Assembly: GCA_907163375.1 (NCBI GenBank)
Contig: CAJQUW010008619.1
Coordinates: forward strand, 1 to 64,000
DNA: 64,000 bases
Direction: 5' to 3'
From: Prostheceraeus crozeri
Lineage: Eukaryota; Platyhelminthes; Polycladida; Euryleptidae
This document shows positions 22,976-34,005 of this stretch, in pieces. The notes beneath the pieces were generated by a model that worked only from the letters and a program-made list of their open reading frames with translations, was not told where the DNA came from and ran no database searches. The position numbers were made by a program, and so were the translations under genes. The first letter of the stretch is position 1. Each line of letters opens with the position of its first letter.

Positions 22976-24513
22976 ATAACCCAATGAAAGGGAAGATAAT
23001 CAAAAATTCTGTTCAAGATGTCATCAGTGTGATCTGTCTGTCTAGTTGAGTTAATCTATCACTTAAATAGTAAGTCAGTCCATTGACCAATCTTCTTGGC
23101 ATTGTAACTGTTGGTTTATAAGCTCCTCTTGCTGGTTTTGATGCCCGTATGGAACTCTCGATAGTCTGTTTGTACACGTCACTCCGTAGATCGGAGAGAA
23201 TTGACATTTGAAAGCCTCTTGACAAGCATCTGTCAAAATAAAGCTGATCTAACTCTGCATTATTTTACTGATGTTATTTTTAGAGATCCAAAAAGGACCA
23301 CCCGGCATGCACAATGCTGAATCTGCTTTCAGTTCCAAAGCGATGACAGTAGCCACAAGACATTATCAAGGTCTGTCTCACTGAATGGCCTTTAGATAAT
23401 CTTCGGTCTGACATTTGCAAATTAATTATAAGTCATCGTCGGTGATGTTGCAGTCGAACACATTCATGTTTTCCTTCAACATGCTGTTGATCATCATTTC
23501 TATAATCATCTCGGTCAACCACGTAATCATAGTATTTCTGATGCAATCCTTCGCAATGACATTCAACAAATCTGTCATTAATTCATTCAGTTGTCGATGA
23601 ACGAGGTGGCCTACTTGTTACAAAATGGAGTTAGATGAATATTTGGTTACAGCAAAGGCATTGTCGTGGGAGAGTCGGGAGTCTTTGTTGGTTTAAAATA
23701 TTTGATGCATTGAGGGCGGACTTGAATGGCACCGTGCGTTCAGATATCAGAGATTAAGAGCTTTGTCCCACAGAAAAACCGTGCTTTGATTACGAAATAC
23801 TCGACAGTGTTAGGCATAATTAATTTCAAAATCGGTTCTATTAACTATAATGGCAAGTTCTGCTACTTTGGACAAAATCTAAGTGTGATGCTGAAGTTAA
23901 TCTTTTTTTTAATCATTAATTTTTTAAATGATCGCATTACGAAAAAACTGCCTCTTTGTCGACCTCAAAAATCAAACAGAAACTATTTTTACTGCTAAAA
24001 GAGAAAATGAACATTTAACCACTTTAGGATTTTTAGCAGTAAGAATTTGAAAAAATACATACGTACAACAAATGATGAAACACAGTATTAGCTCACTACT
24101 CAGCAAAAACAATTGCACGTTGTTGATCTCACACGGTCATGATGACTTAACTTCATACCAACTAAGTGCCACAAACCACGAAGGAAATAGCACATTATTA
24201 AATGAAGAGAAAAATACAGTCTTGAGTCTACTTCCTATCTGAAGGCCAATCTGTATGCCTTGCAGATACCAAACAGCAAAAAAATTGTACTGAATTAACG
24301 CAGTTTCGATAAATGAGCATGAATCGTTCGCTTGCAATTAGTGCAATTTGTAGGCAAGCCTCTTAAGCAAGCAAATCTACTGCGATACAATGATGCATCA
24401 GATACTATTCAGTTCACAATTGACAGTGAAAATAAAATGCTAATTAACTGGTCAAGAAATAATTTTCAAAAATATCCTAATTCCTTGCTCAATATTCATT
24501 ACTCTATTAAATT
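22976..24513. other. Unassigned DNA
   Basis: An 11-bp inverted pair (TACTGCTAAAA near 23990, TTTTAGCAGTA near 24031) is the only structure noticed. Confidence 0.5.
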
Positions 24514-24577
24514 AGCGGACTTAATTGAGTCCGCTTATTCGTTAATGGAAATGTAGCTTCCGTTAATTAACGAATAA
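24514..24577. repeat. Two adjoining hairpins
   Basis: The first stem is AGCGGACT/AGTCCGCT with a 6-nt loop (24514-24535). The second begins at once with TTATTCGTTAATGGA and pairs with TCCGTTAATTAACGAATAA at about 24559-24577, allowing a small bulge. No factor-independent function is known for such a pair in animals. Confidence 0.6.
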
Positions 24578-25567
24578 ACAGATTTTCCCAACACTGGGTC
24601 TCGGGCACCAACAAGCACTCGGATAACCGTAATTAAGCCTTCATAAGAAGGTCAAAATCATATAGGCAGTCAACATTGATGGTTGTTACAACAATTACAA
24701 CCGACTACATAATGACAACTTTCTGAGGTCAACATTAAATCTACAACTGGAATATTAAAGTACGAGTATGTAATGAAAAGGAGTGAAATTTCTATCTCTC
24801 TTATGGGGATAACCTGTTGTGAAAACTGTTGTTTCCTCAAGTGAACAAGCCACCACCTCAAATAAGGTGACAGCTGCTCGCTTAACCACGGATGGCAGAC
24901 ATTCCTTTGGAAATATGTGAGCTTATGAATTATCTGCTGTTTTCCCCATAAAGATTGTTACATTTCTAACCTAGTAAGTGAGCTACCGACTATTTCTTAC
25001 AATATCATGGAGTTAACTCATAATTTTTAATTAATTTCGAAGCTTATAAAAATTAATTTTTCGCTTTCCTCACAGTGTTGACGTGATAACGCGTCATCTT
25101 GATGTGCCATTCCTTTCGAGTAGACAGAAATTGTCATGAACTTGAAATGAAATTCCAATTTCCTGGTTTCCATCATAATTCCATCAAAATCATTGAACTT
25201 AGCAGAAATTCTCAACAATAATTTTATTTGACTTGTCAGAAGAATTGTTATCATTCTAAAGGAATTGTGGCAGCTGCTTAGCGCTAAATGTTGTCACATA
25301 TGTTTTCCAAATAGCTGCGATAGTTGGAGCTAACATTACTAATTCATGATTGACAATGTGAGAATCTAGCTTGCTAAAATATTTTCTAGAGTTTAGCTCT
25401 CAAGTACCTCACGAGTAAAAGGCCAATATCCGCCAACAAGTAAAGCATTTTTTGCATGTTTGTTGCCATACATAGGAAATTCCTTCTCATAATTCTTTTA
25501 ATAGTGAATTTTGACGTTTATTTAACTGGATCAATTAATTACTCCGACCAGACTAGTGATTGGGTAA
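24578..25567. other. Unassigned DNA
   Basis: No gene or repeat was recognised. Confidence 0.5.
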
Positions 25568-25720
25568 TCATTTCTCACACCGCAGGCTTGGACTGTTCAG
25601 CTAGGTTGGTCACTCCTCACACCGCAGCCGTGGTCTGTGCAACTGGCTGAGTCACTCCTCACACCACAGGCTTGGACTGTGCAACTGGCTGAGTCATTCC
25701 TCAAACCGTAGGCTTCGCAC
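25568..25720 (+). repeat. 42-bp tandem repeat, about 3.6 units
   Basis: Units start at 25568, 25610, 25652 and 25694 with TCAYTYCTCAMACC and contain GGCTTGGACTGTGCAACTGG. The period is exactly 42 bp, 14 codons, but no frame is open across the whole array. Confidence 0.9.
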
Positions 25721-26440
25721 GCTTATCATAATAAATAGTAAATTCTTGGATCACAATTAATTCTTTCTATGACCACGACTTCATTCAGTCAGTCGTAAAC
25801 ACACTTCTGAAGAGAATTATTACAACGACATGTTAGAATAATTTTAATTGTATAATTGTCAATTTCTATGGAACTCCTTCAGTTTCTGAGATATAGGTGG
25901 CAGCCAGGGTACAAGACTCATCCCTGGACCTGCTTAGTGTTAAGTCAAGAAACGGTGAAACACCCTAATTTGAATACCGGAAAATTACATTATTGCTTAT
26001 CATTTGAAAGAGATCTTTATCTGATGAATCTTTCATTGCTTAATATGAACACCCTTTTGGATAACACAACAATGTATTCCTTTGATCGAGATGTCAATTG
26101 TGATAATGGTTCCCCACACCCGGAGTTCTATGCCTTTGTCATTGGGCCTTTCCGCTATAGAGGCGTGGTTAAATTTACTGAAAAGTGCCACTTGCAATCT
26201 TCTATCTTTAAGATTGCAGAAGAAGTTTCTTAACATGGCTTGTTGAACAACATAGACAAATTAAAATTATAAATATCCTTTGTTTCTGGATAGGACAACA
26301 GGAAAGGACAACATGGGCTGCATATAAAGGATTTTTTTGCCTCCGTTTTACGCTGGCAAATTTGATCAGAAGGCAAAATAAAATTGGACACGGTTTGACG
26401 TAGAGAAAATTAATGGACGACGGTTGATGTCGACAGTCTA
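25721..26440. other. Unassigned DNA with one 125-codon open frame
   Basis: The forward frame at 25856-26233 is open for 125 codons. Its translation has no recognisable domain, signal peptide or membrane segment and no plausible splice context, so I do not call it a gene. Confidence 0.4.
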
Positions 26441-26597
26441 TGATGCATGCATAGAAAATTCTTCAACTTATGATAAAGCATGGACACATATCCTCAAGCC
26501 TTCAATCTATGATGATGCATGGACATGTATATTCAATCTATGATGATGCATGGACATGTATCTTCAAACTATGATGATTCATAGACATATCTTCAAT
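26441..26597 (+). repeat. 31-bp minisatellite, left part (split by a hAT-like element)
   Basis: About five degenerate units of the form CTTCAATCTATGATGATGCA then TGGACATGTAT. The array stops at the left end of the inserted element and resumes at 28339. Confidence 0.75.
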
Positions 26598-28338
26598 CAT
26601 GGATGTCTATGAAACATAGAAAGTGTTAGGGATTTCCAACTCTCAATCCGTAGGATTTAGTGTAGGCCGGTTTGAAAATACAGATTGCAGAATTTTCATC
26701 AAAGATGCTGAGAAAGTGTTTAGTTGTAAATTGCAATTTTCAATCAGAAATGAAAAAAACAGAGAAATTGGATTAATGCCCTTCATAACATCATTGATTA
26801 AAAGAAAACAACAAAAACGATGAGTATTGTGCACTGACTGGTCTTATAAAACACCAAAGCATTGAATAAGAAGTGGATATCTGATAGCCATGCAATCTAT
26901 TATTTTTCGATTCTTGCATTAACAATCCTACAGTTATTCTGCGTGGAATATATATTTAATCACGAAAAATTCCAACTGAATATCAACTGAACATCGATCG
27001 GAATCAAAGTCCCGACGAATTATCTGAATTCAAAGAAATTTACAATTGTATCAATCAAGCAAGAACTCCGCCTGCAGCTGAAAGAGTATCCGATCGATTT
27101 CATTCACAGAGAATGTCGCGTATCACCATCAGAAATTCTTGATCATAGGATGCTTACTGATGAAGGCTTCAAATAGTTTTGCTTCAGGCTTATTCATATT
27201 TGACAGCTGAAAGGATACCCGGGTACTTAACTTTTCTCAATTCCACCCACATTGCTGGGTTATTAGCATTTTTAGCTGTCTGAAATTGAATTCAATGCGA
27301 CAGTATAGTGCATCACTTATTTTAAAATCATCGAAATTGTTTACAGCAAAAAATAAATATTACTAAATGATTTCTTCTTCCATTTCCGCATCCAACAACA
27401 TTGACGGAAAATATTGAAAGCTTCCAAAATATTGAATTGGAATCAGAGACAATCGAAATTTACAAAACTTTATATTTTCAAGTTCTCCTGGACAAGTTGT
27501 GGTGTGTGATGAGATGAAGACTTTGCCATCTCTTAGATGTTGCGGAAAACACATTATTGGACATGCTGGCGACTCGCGTAAAAACAGTTCGTGGTGTTCT
27601 AGCAGTGATGGTAAAGCCTTCGTTTTCGCAAACTCATCCGTGCACGTCTCTCACCAGTGTTTTCACTGATTTCAAAAAGATCAAACAAAGTTTAGAGAAT
27701 GCTATTGAGATTATGAAGTCTTCTGTTGGATATCCATAAAAGACAGATATAATCATGTCACAAATCGAACTCTCTGTTCACTAGTTCAGAAGGATCACAA
27801 AAGCTAAAACAATTTCTCAGGATACACATTGCCGACCCTCACCTACGCCCAACTATGTATTATTTTATCCCGTCTAGTGATTGAAGCTTATTAGAAATAA
27901 TTGGCTTAAATCAACTGATCATAAATTCAGCTGCACAATCCCAAAGTCTGGTAACGATTTAAAATTCATGATTGCCTCTTGGTCCGGTATTGCTGATCTA
28001 TAACAGAGAGGAGTGACAGAGAGGTCATCGTCATTATCCCATAAAACTTTCCATCTATTTTCGCACGAAAAGAAAGAGAAAATTTGTGTTCTTCAGGTGT
28101 ATGACAATATATCTGATAATTGTAATGATACATCTGCATTTAGATCATTTTCTTGAAATTCGGGAACAATTGAACAACCGTTGTGTAACTGCTCATATTG
28201 ATGCCCAGTTGATTGGTTCCTACAACTCATGAAAGCCATATGACCAGAAACCTAATTTGCCTGAAAACCGGCCTACGCTAAATCCTACGGATTGAGTTGG
28301 AAATCCCTAACACTTTCTATGCTTCATAGACATCCCTG
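26598..28338. mobile_element. hAT-like transposon with about 75-bp inverted ends, non-autonomous
   Basis: The left end CATGGATGTCTATGAA and the right end, inverted, CAGGGATGTCTATGAA continue as inverted copies for about 75 bp, including AGTGTTAGGGATTTCCAACT and GTAGGCCGGTTT. CAGGG is a hAT-type terminus. CTTCAAT directly flanks both ends (26591-26597 and 28339-28345), but the target is a minisatellite with this word in each unit, so the duplication is not proof. The 1.6-kb interior has only short frames without transposase motifs. Confidence 0.75.
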
Positions 28339-28420
28339 CTTCAATCTATGACAATTCATAGACATATCTTCGATCTATGATGCATGGATTGGACATGTTT
28401 CTTCAATCCATGGGACATGC
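28339..28420 (+). repeat. 31-bp minisatellite, right part
   Basis: About 2.5 degenerate units (CTTCAATCTATGACAATTCA..., CTTCGATCTATGATGCATGG...) continue the array split by the hAT-like element, in the same orientation. Confidence 0.7.
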
Positions 28421-29352
28421 ACAAACGGAAAATGGAATACTCTATCGAGAATTTAGTCCTCGTTACGACTCTGCATCTAGAGATATCAATGATATACGAA
28501 CATCCAACAGTCCCATCATGGACTCACATTCGGAAAATATTTATGCAGCTATCAGTCATCCATTCAAAGAAACATTCGAATTGGATTCGTAACGCTTTTG
28601 ATGCTCTGGTTCGTGACGCTTTTAATACTCAAACATGCACAACAGTGTCACCAGCAGTAACTGCAGTTGAAACAATAGCAGCAATGCTTCCTGCGTCGAT
28701 TTGAGCTGATAATCGTTACGCACCAACGTCGTACTGTCCATTGGTCTATTAGTGACATTGTCTCGTCGCATAGCGTTGGTCAGTCAATGTGTGTCTGCAA
28801 GAGCTTTCATTAATGAGAGAGCGCTGCAGGCGACCGCGCTTGGCTGTGAGACAGTAATGTGTAATTCATGCTCTGTCAGTCGCGACACTGCTACAAACAT
28901 TGATCGATTAAATGTCAGTAGACAAAATGCGGGTGGATTGTACATCACATGACGTACGCTGTTGCTGCAATTCCCTGTACTGCCCCTCTAAGGATCATGA
29001 AAAGGTGCGGTACAATATAATCAGGTCAGCAGTATTCACGAAAGATGACATACTGCATCCAACAATCAGACAATGGATCGCTTTATTTGTTGTGACGATA
29101 GAAGAGAATTGTTTTGAAAATAAGATTTCATTGGCAAGAAAAAGACATGACAGTTTGAAAGCTCAGTACAGAAAGTGTGCGATGTCATTGAAAATTTGAC
29201 CGCCTCCAAGATTCAAATCAAAATGTCTGGAAAATTGAAATGAACAAAACTCATGAATTCTACATCACATCCTACAGCAGCGTCCCGCAAACGCGAGACA
29301 TGTCATCCCAATTATTAAACCTCGATCGTCCTAGCTAAAAGTGAAATGCGTA
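28421..29352. other. Unassigned DNA
   Basis: Frames up to 106 codons are open but none resembles a known protein. Confidence 0.5.
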
Positions 29353-29360
29353 GTAACTGG

Positions 29361-29971
29361 GGTACTTATGGGCTATCTCCTCAGGTTTTCAAATTTGTCT
29401 CAAATCTGCAAATGTAAATCAATCATCACCAAACTTCAGGTAGACGTACTTAAGTATATTTTCCACCCACATACAAAAATTTATGCAGATCGAACCAGCA
29501 CTTTTTACATTATAAATGATAGCGTGAAGTGTAGCAATGTCAACAGCCTGATCTGACTTCTTCTGCTCGACGCTTCATTGTTACTCGCGTTTGCATTGTT
29601 TTCGCTGCCTCTTCGTCTAACCCACTGCTATTTCAGATCTTCCCACAACCACTACCTTGCCACATCCTTTTAATGTTAGTCTAGGAGATGTGGCCTGGCC
29701 ATCATCATTTCACGAGTTGTCGGGAAATGACTTTGTTGACTTCAAGTGCTTTCTGCAGAGACGATGAGGTTAGAAGAAGTCAGATCAACATCGTTTCACT
29801 TCAAGTTATCGCCCCTAATTCAAAAGCTGTTTGTCCGATTTGCACAAATTTATACATGTGGGTAGAAAATATCCGCACTATGTGCCTAAAGTTTTGTGAC
29901 GATTGATTCATTTCTACGGATTTTAGACAAATTTGAAAACATGGGGGAGGGGGAGATAACCCATAAGTGCC
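29361..29971. mobile_element. MITE with about 140-bp inverted ends and perfect 8-bp duplication
   Basis: The left end GGTACTTATGGGCTATCTCC and the right end, inverted, GGCACTTATGGGTTATCTCC continue as diverged inverted arms (about 29361-29498 and 29825-29971, roughly 75% identical). GTAACTGG directly flanks both ends (29353-29360 and 29972-29979) with no mismatch. An 8-bp duplication with GG- termini and long arms is not standard hAT; Merlin- or Mutator-type origin is possible. There is no coding capacity. Confidence 0.85.
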
Positions 29972-30165
29972 GTAACTGGCATAATAGGCAACATCGGATA
30001 TAAACATTATTGGACTTCAATATTTTGAACCTATTTGATACAATAACACAACGTAAAAACGTAAATAAAGTTGTGAATATATTGCAAGTGTGAGTTTCTT
30101 GGTCCATTTCTTTAAACTACTCTTACAACTATTCGACTGCTTAGTCAAAAATATTTCATATTTCA

Positions 30166-30222
30166 TGCATGATGTTAAAATGAAGCATTTGTATTTAAAA
30201 TGCTTCATTTTAACATCATGCA
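30166..30222. repeat. Perfect 25-bp hairpin
   Basis: Bases 30166-30190 and 30198-30222 are exact reverse complements around a 7-nt loop. The stem reads TGCATGATGTTAAAATGAAG onward. Animal pre-miRNAs rarely pair perfectly, so a minimal MITE or a recent inverted duplication is more likely. Confidence 0.85.
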
Positions 30223-30431
30223 GTTTATAATCAAATAATACGAATGCAATACCTTACGTAAGTGTGAAAAATTAAAAATCACAACATTCTTTCAGTTACA
30301 AAGCTGACTGACTTTTAATTTCAAAACATCTTATTGCCCCTTTGTTATTTCATCGAGCGCATTTCAGTCACTGACCGGTACCTTTTGAATGCACATAATT
30401 TCTGTGTAGAAATAACAATTTGTAGACTGTA

Positions 30432-31201
30432 AACTTCAAAAGTTTATATTTCGTGTTCTCGCCTTCTTTTCTCAGACATTCGAAGACATGAGTTAGGAAG
30501 CCTTCGACTAACGATTTGAGATTCGACGGTTCGAAGAATCCCACTCATCTTTCACTCTCGCAAAAAGCTGATTTCTGTTTCTCGGTCGCGGATACTTGAA
30601 CACAGAATCCTGAAGAATCGACCGAATGTGTTCAATGACGCTTTATGTCCACTGAATTTCCAGGCCAGTCTTTCCAAACAGCAAGTCCAACATCGTCCAA
30701 AACAGTGAGGATTCCTTCGCTCTATGTACTCGCGCACCATCCTGCATAAGAACTGCTTTCTACGTATACGGGACGATTAGACGATCATGTATTTAATCGA
30801 AGTAGACAGGCAAGATTTTGTCCCTGTAGTAGTCACCAGTCACCGATCCTCCGTTTTCGACCACATGAAGATCCGCATTACCGTATCGAGTGATACCGCC
30901 AGCGACCATAACTTTCAAAGGAAGCTTTGGTATTGGGAGTACACGAGGTGTGCTTGCTGGTGAACTGGCTCGAATTCGGAAGTTTTGCTTGTTTGGCTTT
31001 GAAATCAGTTCCATTACACCTTCGTCTGTCCACAAAACATGGGAACAAGTATTCACGACCGAGAAACAGAGAACAGCTTAAAAATGAGTGAATTTCTTTG
31101 GAACCGTCCTATCTCAAATCATTGGTCGAAAGCCTTCTAACTCGTGTCTTGGAATGTCTGAGAAATGAAGGTAAGAACACGAAATATAAACTTTTGATGT
31201 T
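30432..31201 (-). mobile_element. Tc1/mariner element, internally deleted, with about 120-bp inverted ends
   Basis: The ends are inverted copies starting AAC(T/A)TCAAAAGTTTATATTT and run about 120 bp inward (30432-30552 and 31086-31201) with moderate divergence. TA flanks both sides (30430-30431 and 31202-31203), the standard duplication for this superfamily. The 770-bp element is about half the usual length because the first part of the transposase gene is gone. Confidence 0.8.
30560..31056 (-). pseudogene. Tc1/mariner transposase fragment (catalytic part)
   Basis: On the minus strand the first 88 codons (31056-30793) contain VLWTDEGVMEL, the first catalytic aspartate motif, and VMVAGGITRYGNADL, the usual "vMvWggit..G...l" strand. 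After a change of frame come MQDGARVHRAKES (about 30748, second aspartate; compare QDGAPAH in mariners) and IEHIRSILQ (about 30640, third acidic residue), with a stop just before the latter. The helix-turn-helix region, about 120 residues, is missing because the right inverted end begins immediately upstream. The gene is dead, with at least one frameshift, one stop and the N-terminal deletion. Confidence 0.75.
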
Positions 31202-31203
31202 TA

Positions 31204-31579
31204 AAATTTACATATTGCAATTTTTACACACAAAGTATGTGCATTCATGGATACTAAATAGATTTTTATCCGACGAATATCTGTTTTTACTTAAAGGCTT
31301 TAGGGGGTCAGAAGCATTTGGTCCACCATGTATTTCTCAGTTACTAGATTATTTCCTTGATGACGGTCAGAAAGGCCTTGAGCATGATTTCACTATAAGT
31401 TAATTATGAAAAGTGGTTGCTTCGTTTTATTATTTACCACAAAAATCAATAGCGAGCTTCCTACTGAAAAATGGTTATTGATTTTGTAATGAATTCATCG
31501 CATCTGAACTATGTCCTTGAATTGATTACTAAATTGAGTTCTCAGGTATTTTGTTACACAAAATTTTAAAATATCGTTC
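31204..31579. other. Unassigned AT-rich spacer between two TA-flanked elements
   Basis: No repeat or gene was recognised. It separates the Tc1/mariner derivative from the large palindrome. Confidence 0.5.
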
Positions 31580-31581
31580 TA

Positions 31582-32325
31582 GTCCGGGAGCCAGCGTGAA
31601 GTTGTGCAGGGAACGAGGTAGTACGCAAAACTTTCACATAGCATAGTACACCTCTAACCTACTGCAAAACTTCGCGTCTGCCGGATCAGATCATTTGCTT
31701 TTCAGAAATAGAGAGGATAACACAATCCTATGTATTTCCAGTGGTAAAATTGTGACATTTAAGGTGTTGACTCCATTTTTTCGAATTTTTGCTCATAAAA
31801 GTTACATAAATTGGTATTTTGTTGAACTGGTTATTATAGAAATCATCTACAGATCATGATCTTTCTAATGAGTTATCATTCAGTGACAGAGGATGAAGTA
31901 AAGTGTACAAACAGACACTTTTCGTTGGTGTAACTGTAAATTTTAACATAGAAATTTCAGGAAAATTGTTGATATACTTTAACGAAAAGTGTCTGTTTGT
32001 ACACTTTACTTCATCCTCTGTCACTGAATAATAACTCATTTGAAAGATCATGATCTGTAGATGATTTCTATAATAACCAGTTCAACAAAATACCAATTTA
32101 TGTAACTTTTATGAGCAAAAATTCGAAAAAATGGAGTCAACACCTTAAATGTCACAATTTTACCACTGGAAATACATAGGATTGTGTTATCCTCTCTATT
32201 TCTGAAAAGCAAATGATCTGATCCGGCAGACGCGAAGTTTTGCAGTAGGTTAGAGGTGTACTATGCTATGTGAAAGTTTTATGTACTACCTCGTTCCCTG
32301 CACAACTTCACGCTGGCTCCCGGAC
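31582..32325. mobile_element. 744-bp foldback element, nearly perfect palindrome with TA flanks
   Basis: The left arm (31582-31926) and right arm (31981-32325) are 345 bp each and differ at about four positions by eye, around a 54-nt loop. The ends read GTCCGGGAGCCAGCGTGAAG inward, and TA sits at both outer junctions (31580-31581, 32326-32327), as for Tc1/mariner-type insertion. The high arm identity means either recent insertion or arm-to-arm gene conversion. The only open frame (65 codons, minus) is incidental. It shares no end sequence with the Tc1/mariner elements at 30432 or 59315. Confidence 0.9.
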
Positions 32326-32492
32326 TATTCCCCTTCCTTTAGCAGAATTTACATTGTTTAAAAAAATGTACACACGGGTCGAGCGGTTTCAGCACTCAGT
32401 GCTATTATTAAGACCCAACTTAAAGTAAAAGCTTGCAATGGCTCAAGACATGCACTTAAACACGGTGACAAAATCACTCAAAAAGTGACAAG

Positions 32493-32588
32493 AAGTGACA
32501 AGAAGCAACTTACATGAGAACTGTTAACCAAGTTCTTGTTAACATAAACTTGGTTAACAGTTCTCATGTAAGTTGCTTCTTGTCACTT
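32493..32588. repeat. Perfect 42-bp hairpin
   Basis: Bases 32493-32534 and 32547-32588 are exact reverse complements around 12 nt. The stem starts AAGTGACAAGAAGCAACTTA, and AAGTGACAAG is also repeated directly just before it. It ends two bases before the CTGACGA motif at 32591. Confidence 0.9.
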
Positions 32589-32589
32589 T

Positions 32590-32635
32590 CCTGACGATGA
32601 TCGTGTAGAACGGTCGAAAGATCTCGACAATAAAC
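32590..32635 (+). other. Retroelement-end motif, CTGACGA...GAAA...AATAAA type
   Basis: CTGACGA (32591-32597) is followed by a 5-bp stem (GATCG/CGGTC, 7-nt loop), GAAA (32616-32619) and AATAAA (32629-32634). The order matches a hammerhead ribozyme core except for one unpaired T before the stem. Of the four copies in the window this is the most complete. Penelope-like elements carry hammerhead motifs; no such coding region is seen here. Confidence 0.45.
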
Positions 32636-32639
32636 GATC

Positions 32640-34005
32640 GAGAAAAAAAACGAACATCTGTTTTGCGGACTCCCTAGAAATTATTGCAATGAATAAGGAT
32701 CCGTTATTTCAAACAACAAGTGAATTAATTAACAACATACCGTTTCTCACAAGAATGATCATTATTCAAAGAGTTACAGATTTCACAGCTACAGTTAATA
32801 GAAGAATGTAAAGAACTGAACTTATTGAAAGTGCTATTTATTTGTTTCCTGGTTTTGAACTCTTCTTAAGGACACGACATATTACAGTTGAGTTGTCTGA
32901 CTTCAGATAATGCCTGAAGGATGGTATCATGCTCTATACCTTAACAGAACCACACCTTTGCTATCCATTATTCCTGGAGGGACACTGACACTGTCTAGGA
33001 TTAGATAATACTGAATGTGATTATTTCCAATTCATTCTTTGAAATGAAAATATTCGCATATAATTTCGTGTCAGCACTTCTGGACATTTTCGGCATTGTA
33101 ACACTACGCTAAGTTTGAGGTACTATTTGTTTTCAGCCTACTGCTTATGAGGTCATAAATCTGATTTCACCATCAAAATATTCTCATATTCTTATCCTCT
33201 TCAAGCATATAATGTAATATCATTCATTGAATAAAAATTCGCTCGAGTTTTCTCTTATTTGTGTATTTATGCGAAAAATTATGAAGTTAAGGTAAAAGCA
33301 TGTGTACAATTCAATGTTTCGGAAATTCACCCGTCCTCAAGGGCATCAATATCAGTATCAGCTGTAAAAGTGACACAAATGAAGATTTGTTGCCTGACTG
33401 CGGATAATGTGAACAAGATTCAAAAAATCAATTTGTTCATTCTTGCGATCGATTTGTGGAGACCGTAAGTGTCTTCAGTCTTTGTGTTACATTTATCGGT
33501 AATGACATTGAGGGCGGGTGAGTACCCGAATCCGTTGGGTTGCACAAATGCTTTTACCACAACTAGTTGATTCGACGCATAGAAATTCAAAGGAAAATTC
33601 AATGAACTCTAGCGAATTTGTATTCAAGAAATAATGACTTACAACCTGTTCAGCGCGATGCTTCTTACGGTGTAACAGCATGGTGCTGAACGGTTTTCAT
33701 AGTCATCACAAAAATACAATGACTTTTGTACATGCTATGATTAACGACATCAATGTTATGGTTCCTGTCTCCCTCGGACTCTTCCTTATTTCACCAGCGA
33801 ACTGCTTCATGCATTGAGGAGGTATGTGACATTTAACTGTATCTGAACTCTTCCAAAGCGGAAATCATGTGGTTCCTTCAACTTCCTTCTGCTCCTCTTG
33901 CAGTAAACTCTCTCAATATCGTTCTGGTCACATCCGTTCGCTGATTGGGAATTCAGTCAGAATCCAACCTGCCTATGAAAACCCAGGTCAACTGAACGGT
34001 GCCCA
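32640..34005. other. Unassigned DNA
   Basis: No gene, repeat or RNA was recognised. GC content rises towards 33.9 kb, where the LINE fragment begins. Confidence 0.5.

Noticed and set aside
25856-26233. 125-codon forward frame as a host gene
   Set aside because: No family, no exon signals, and length is within chance for a 64-kb window read in six frames.
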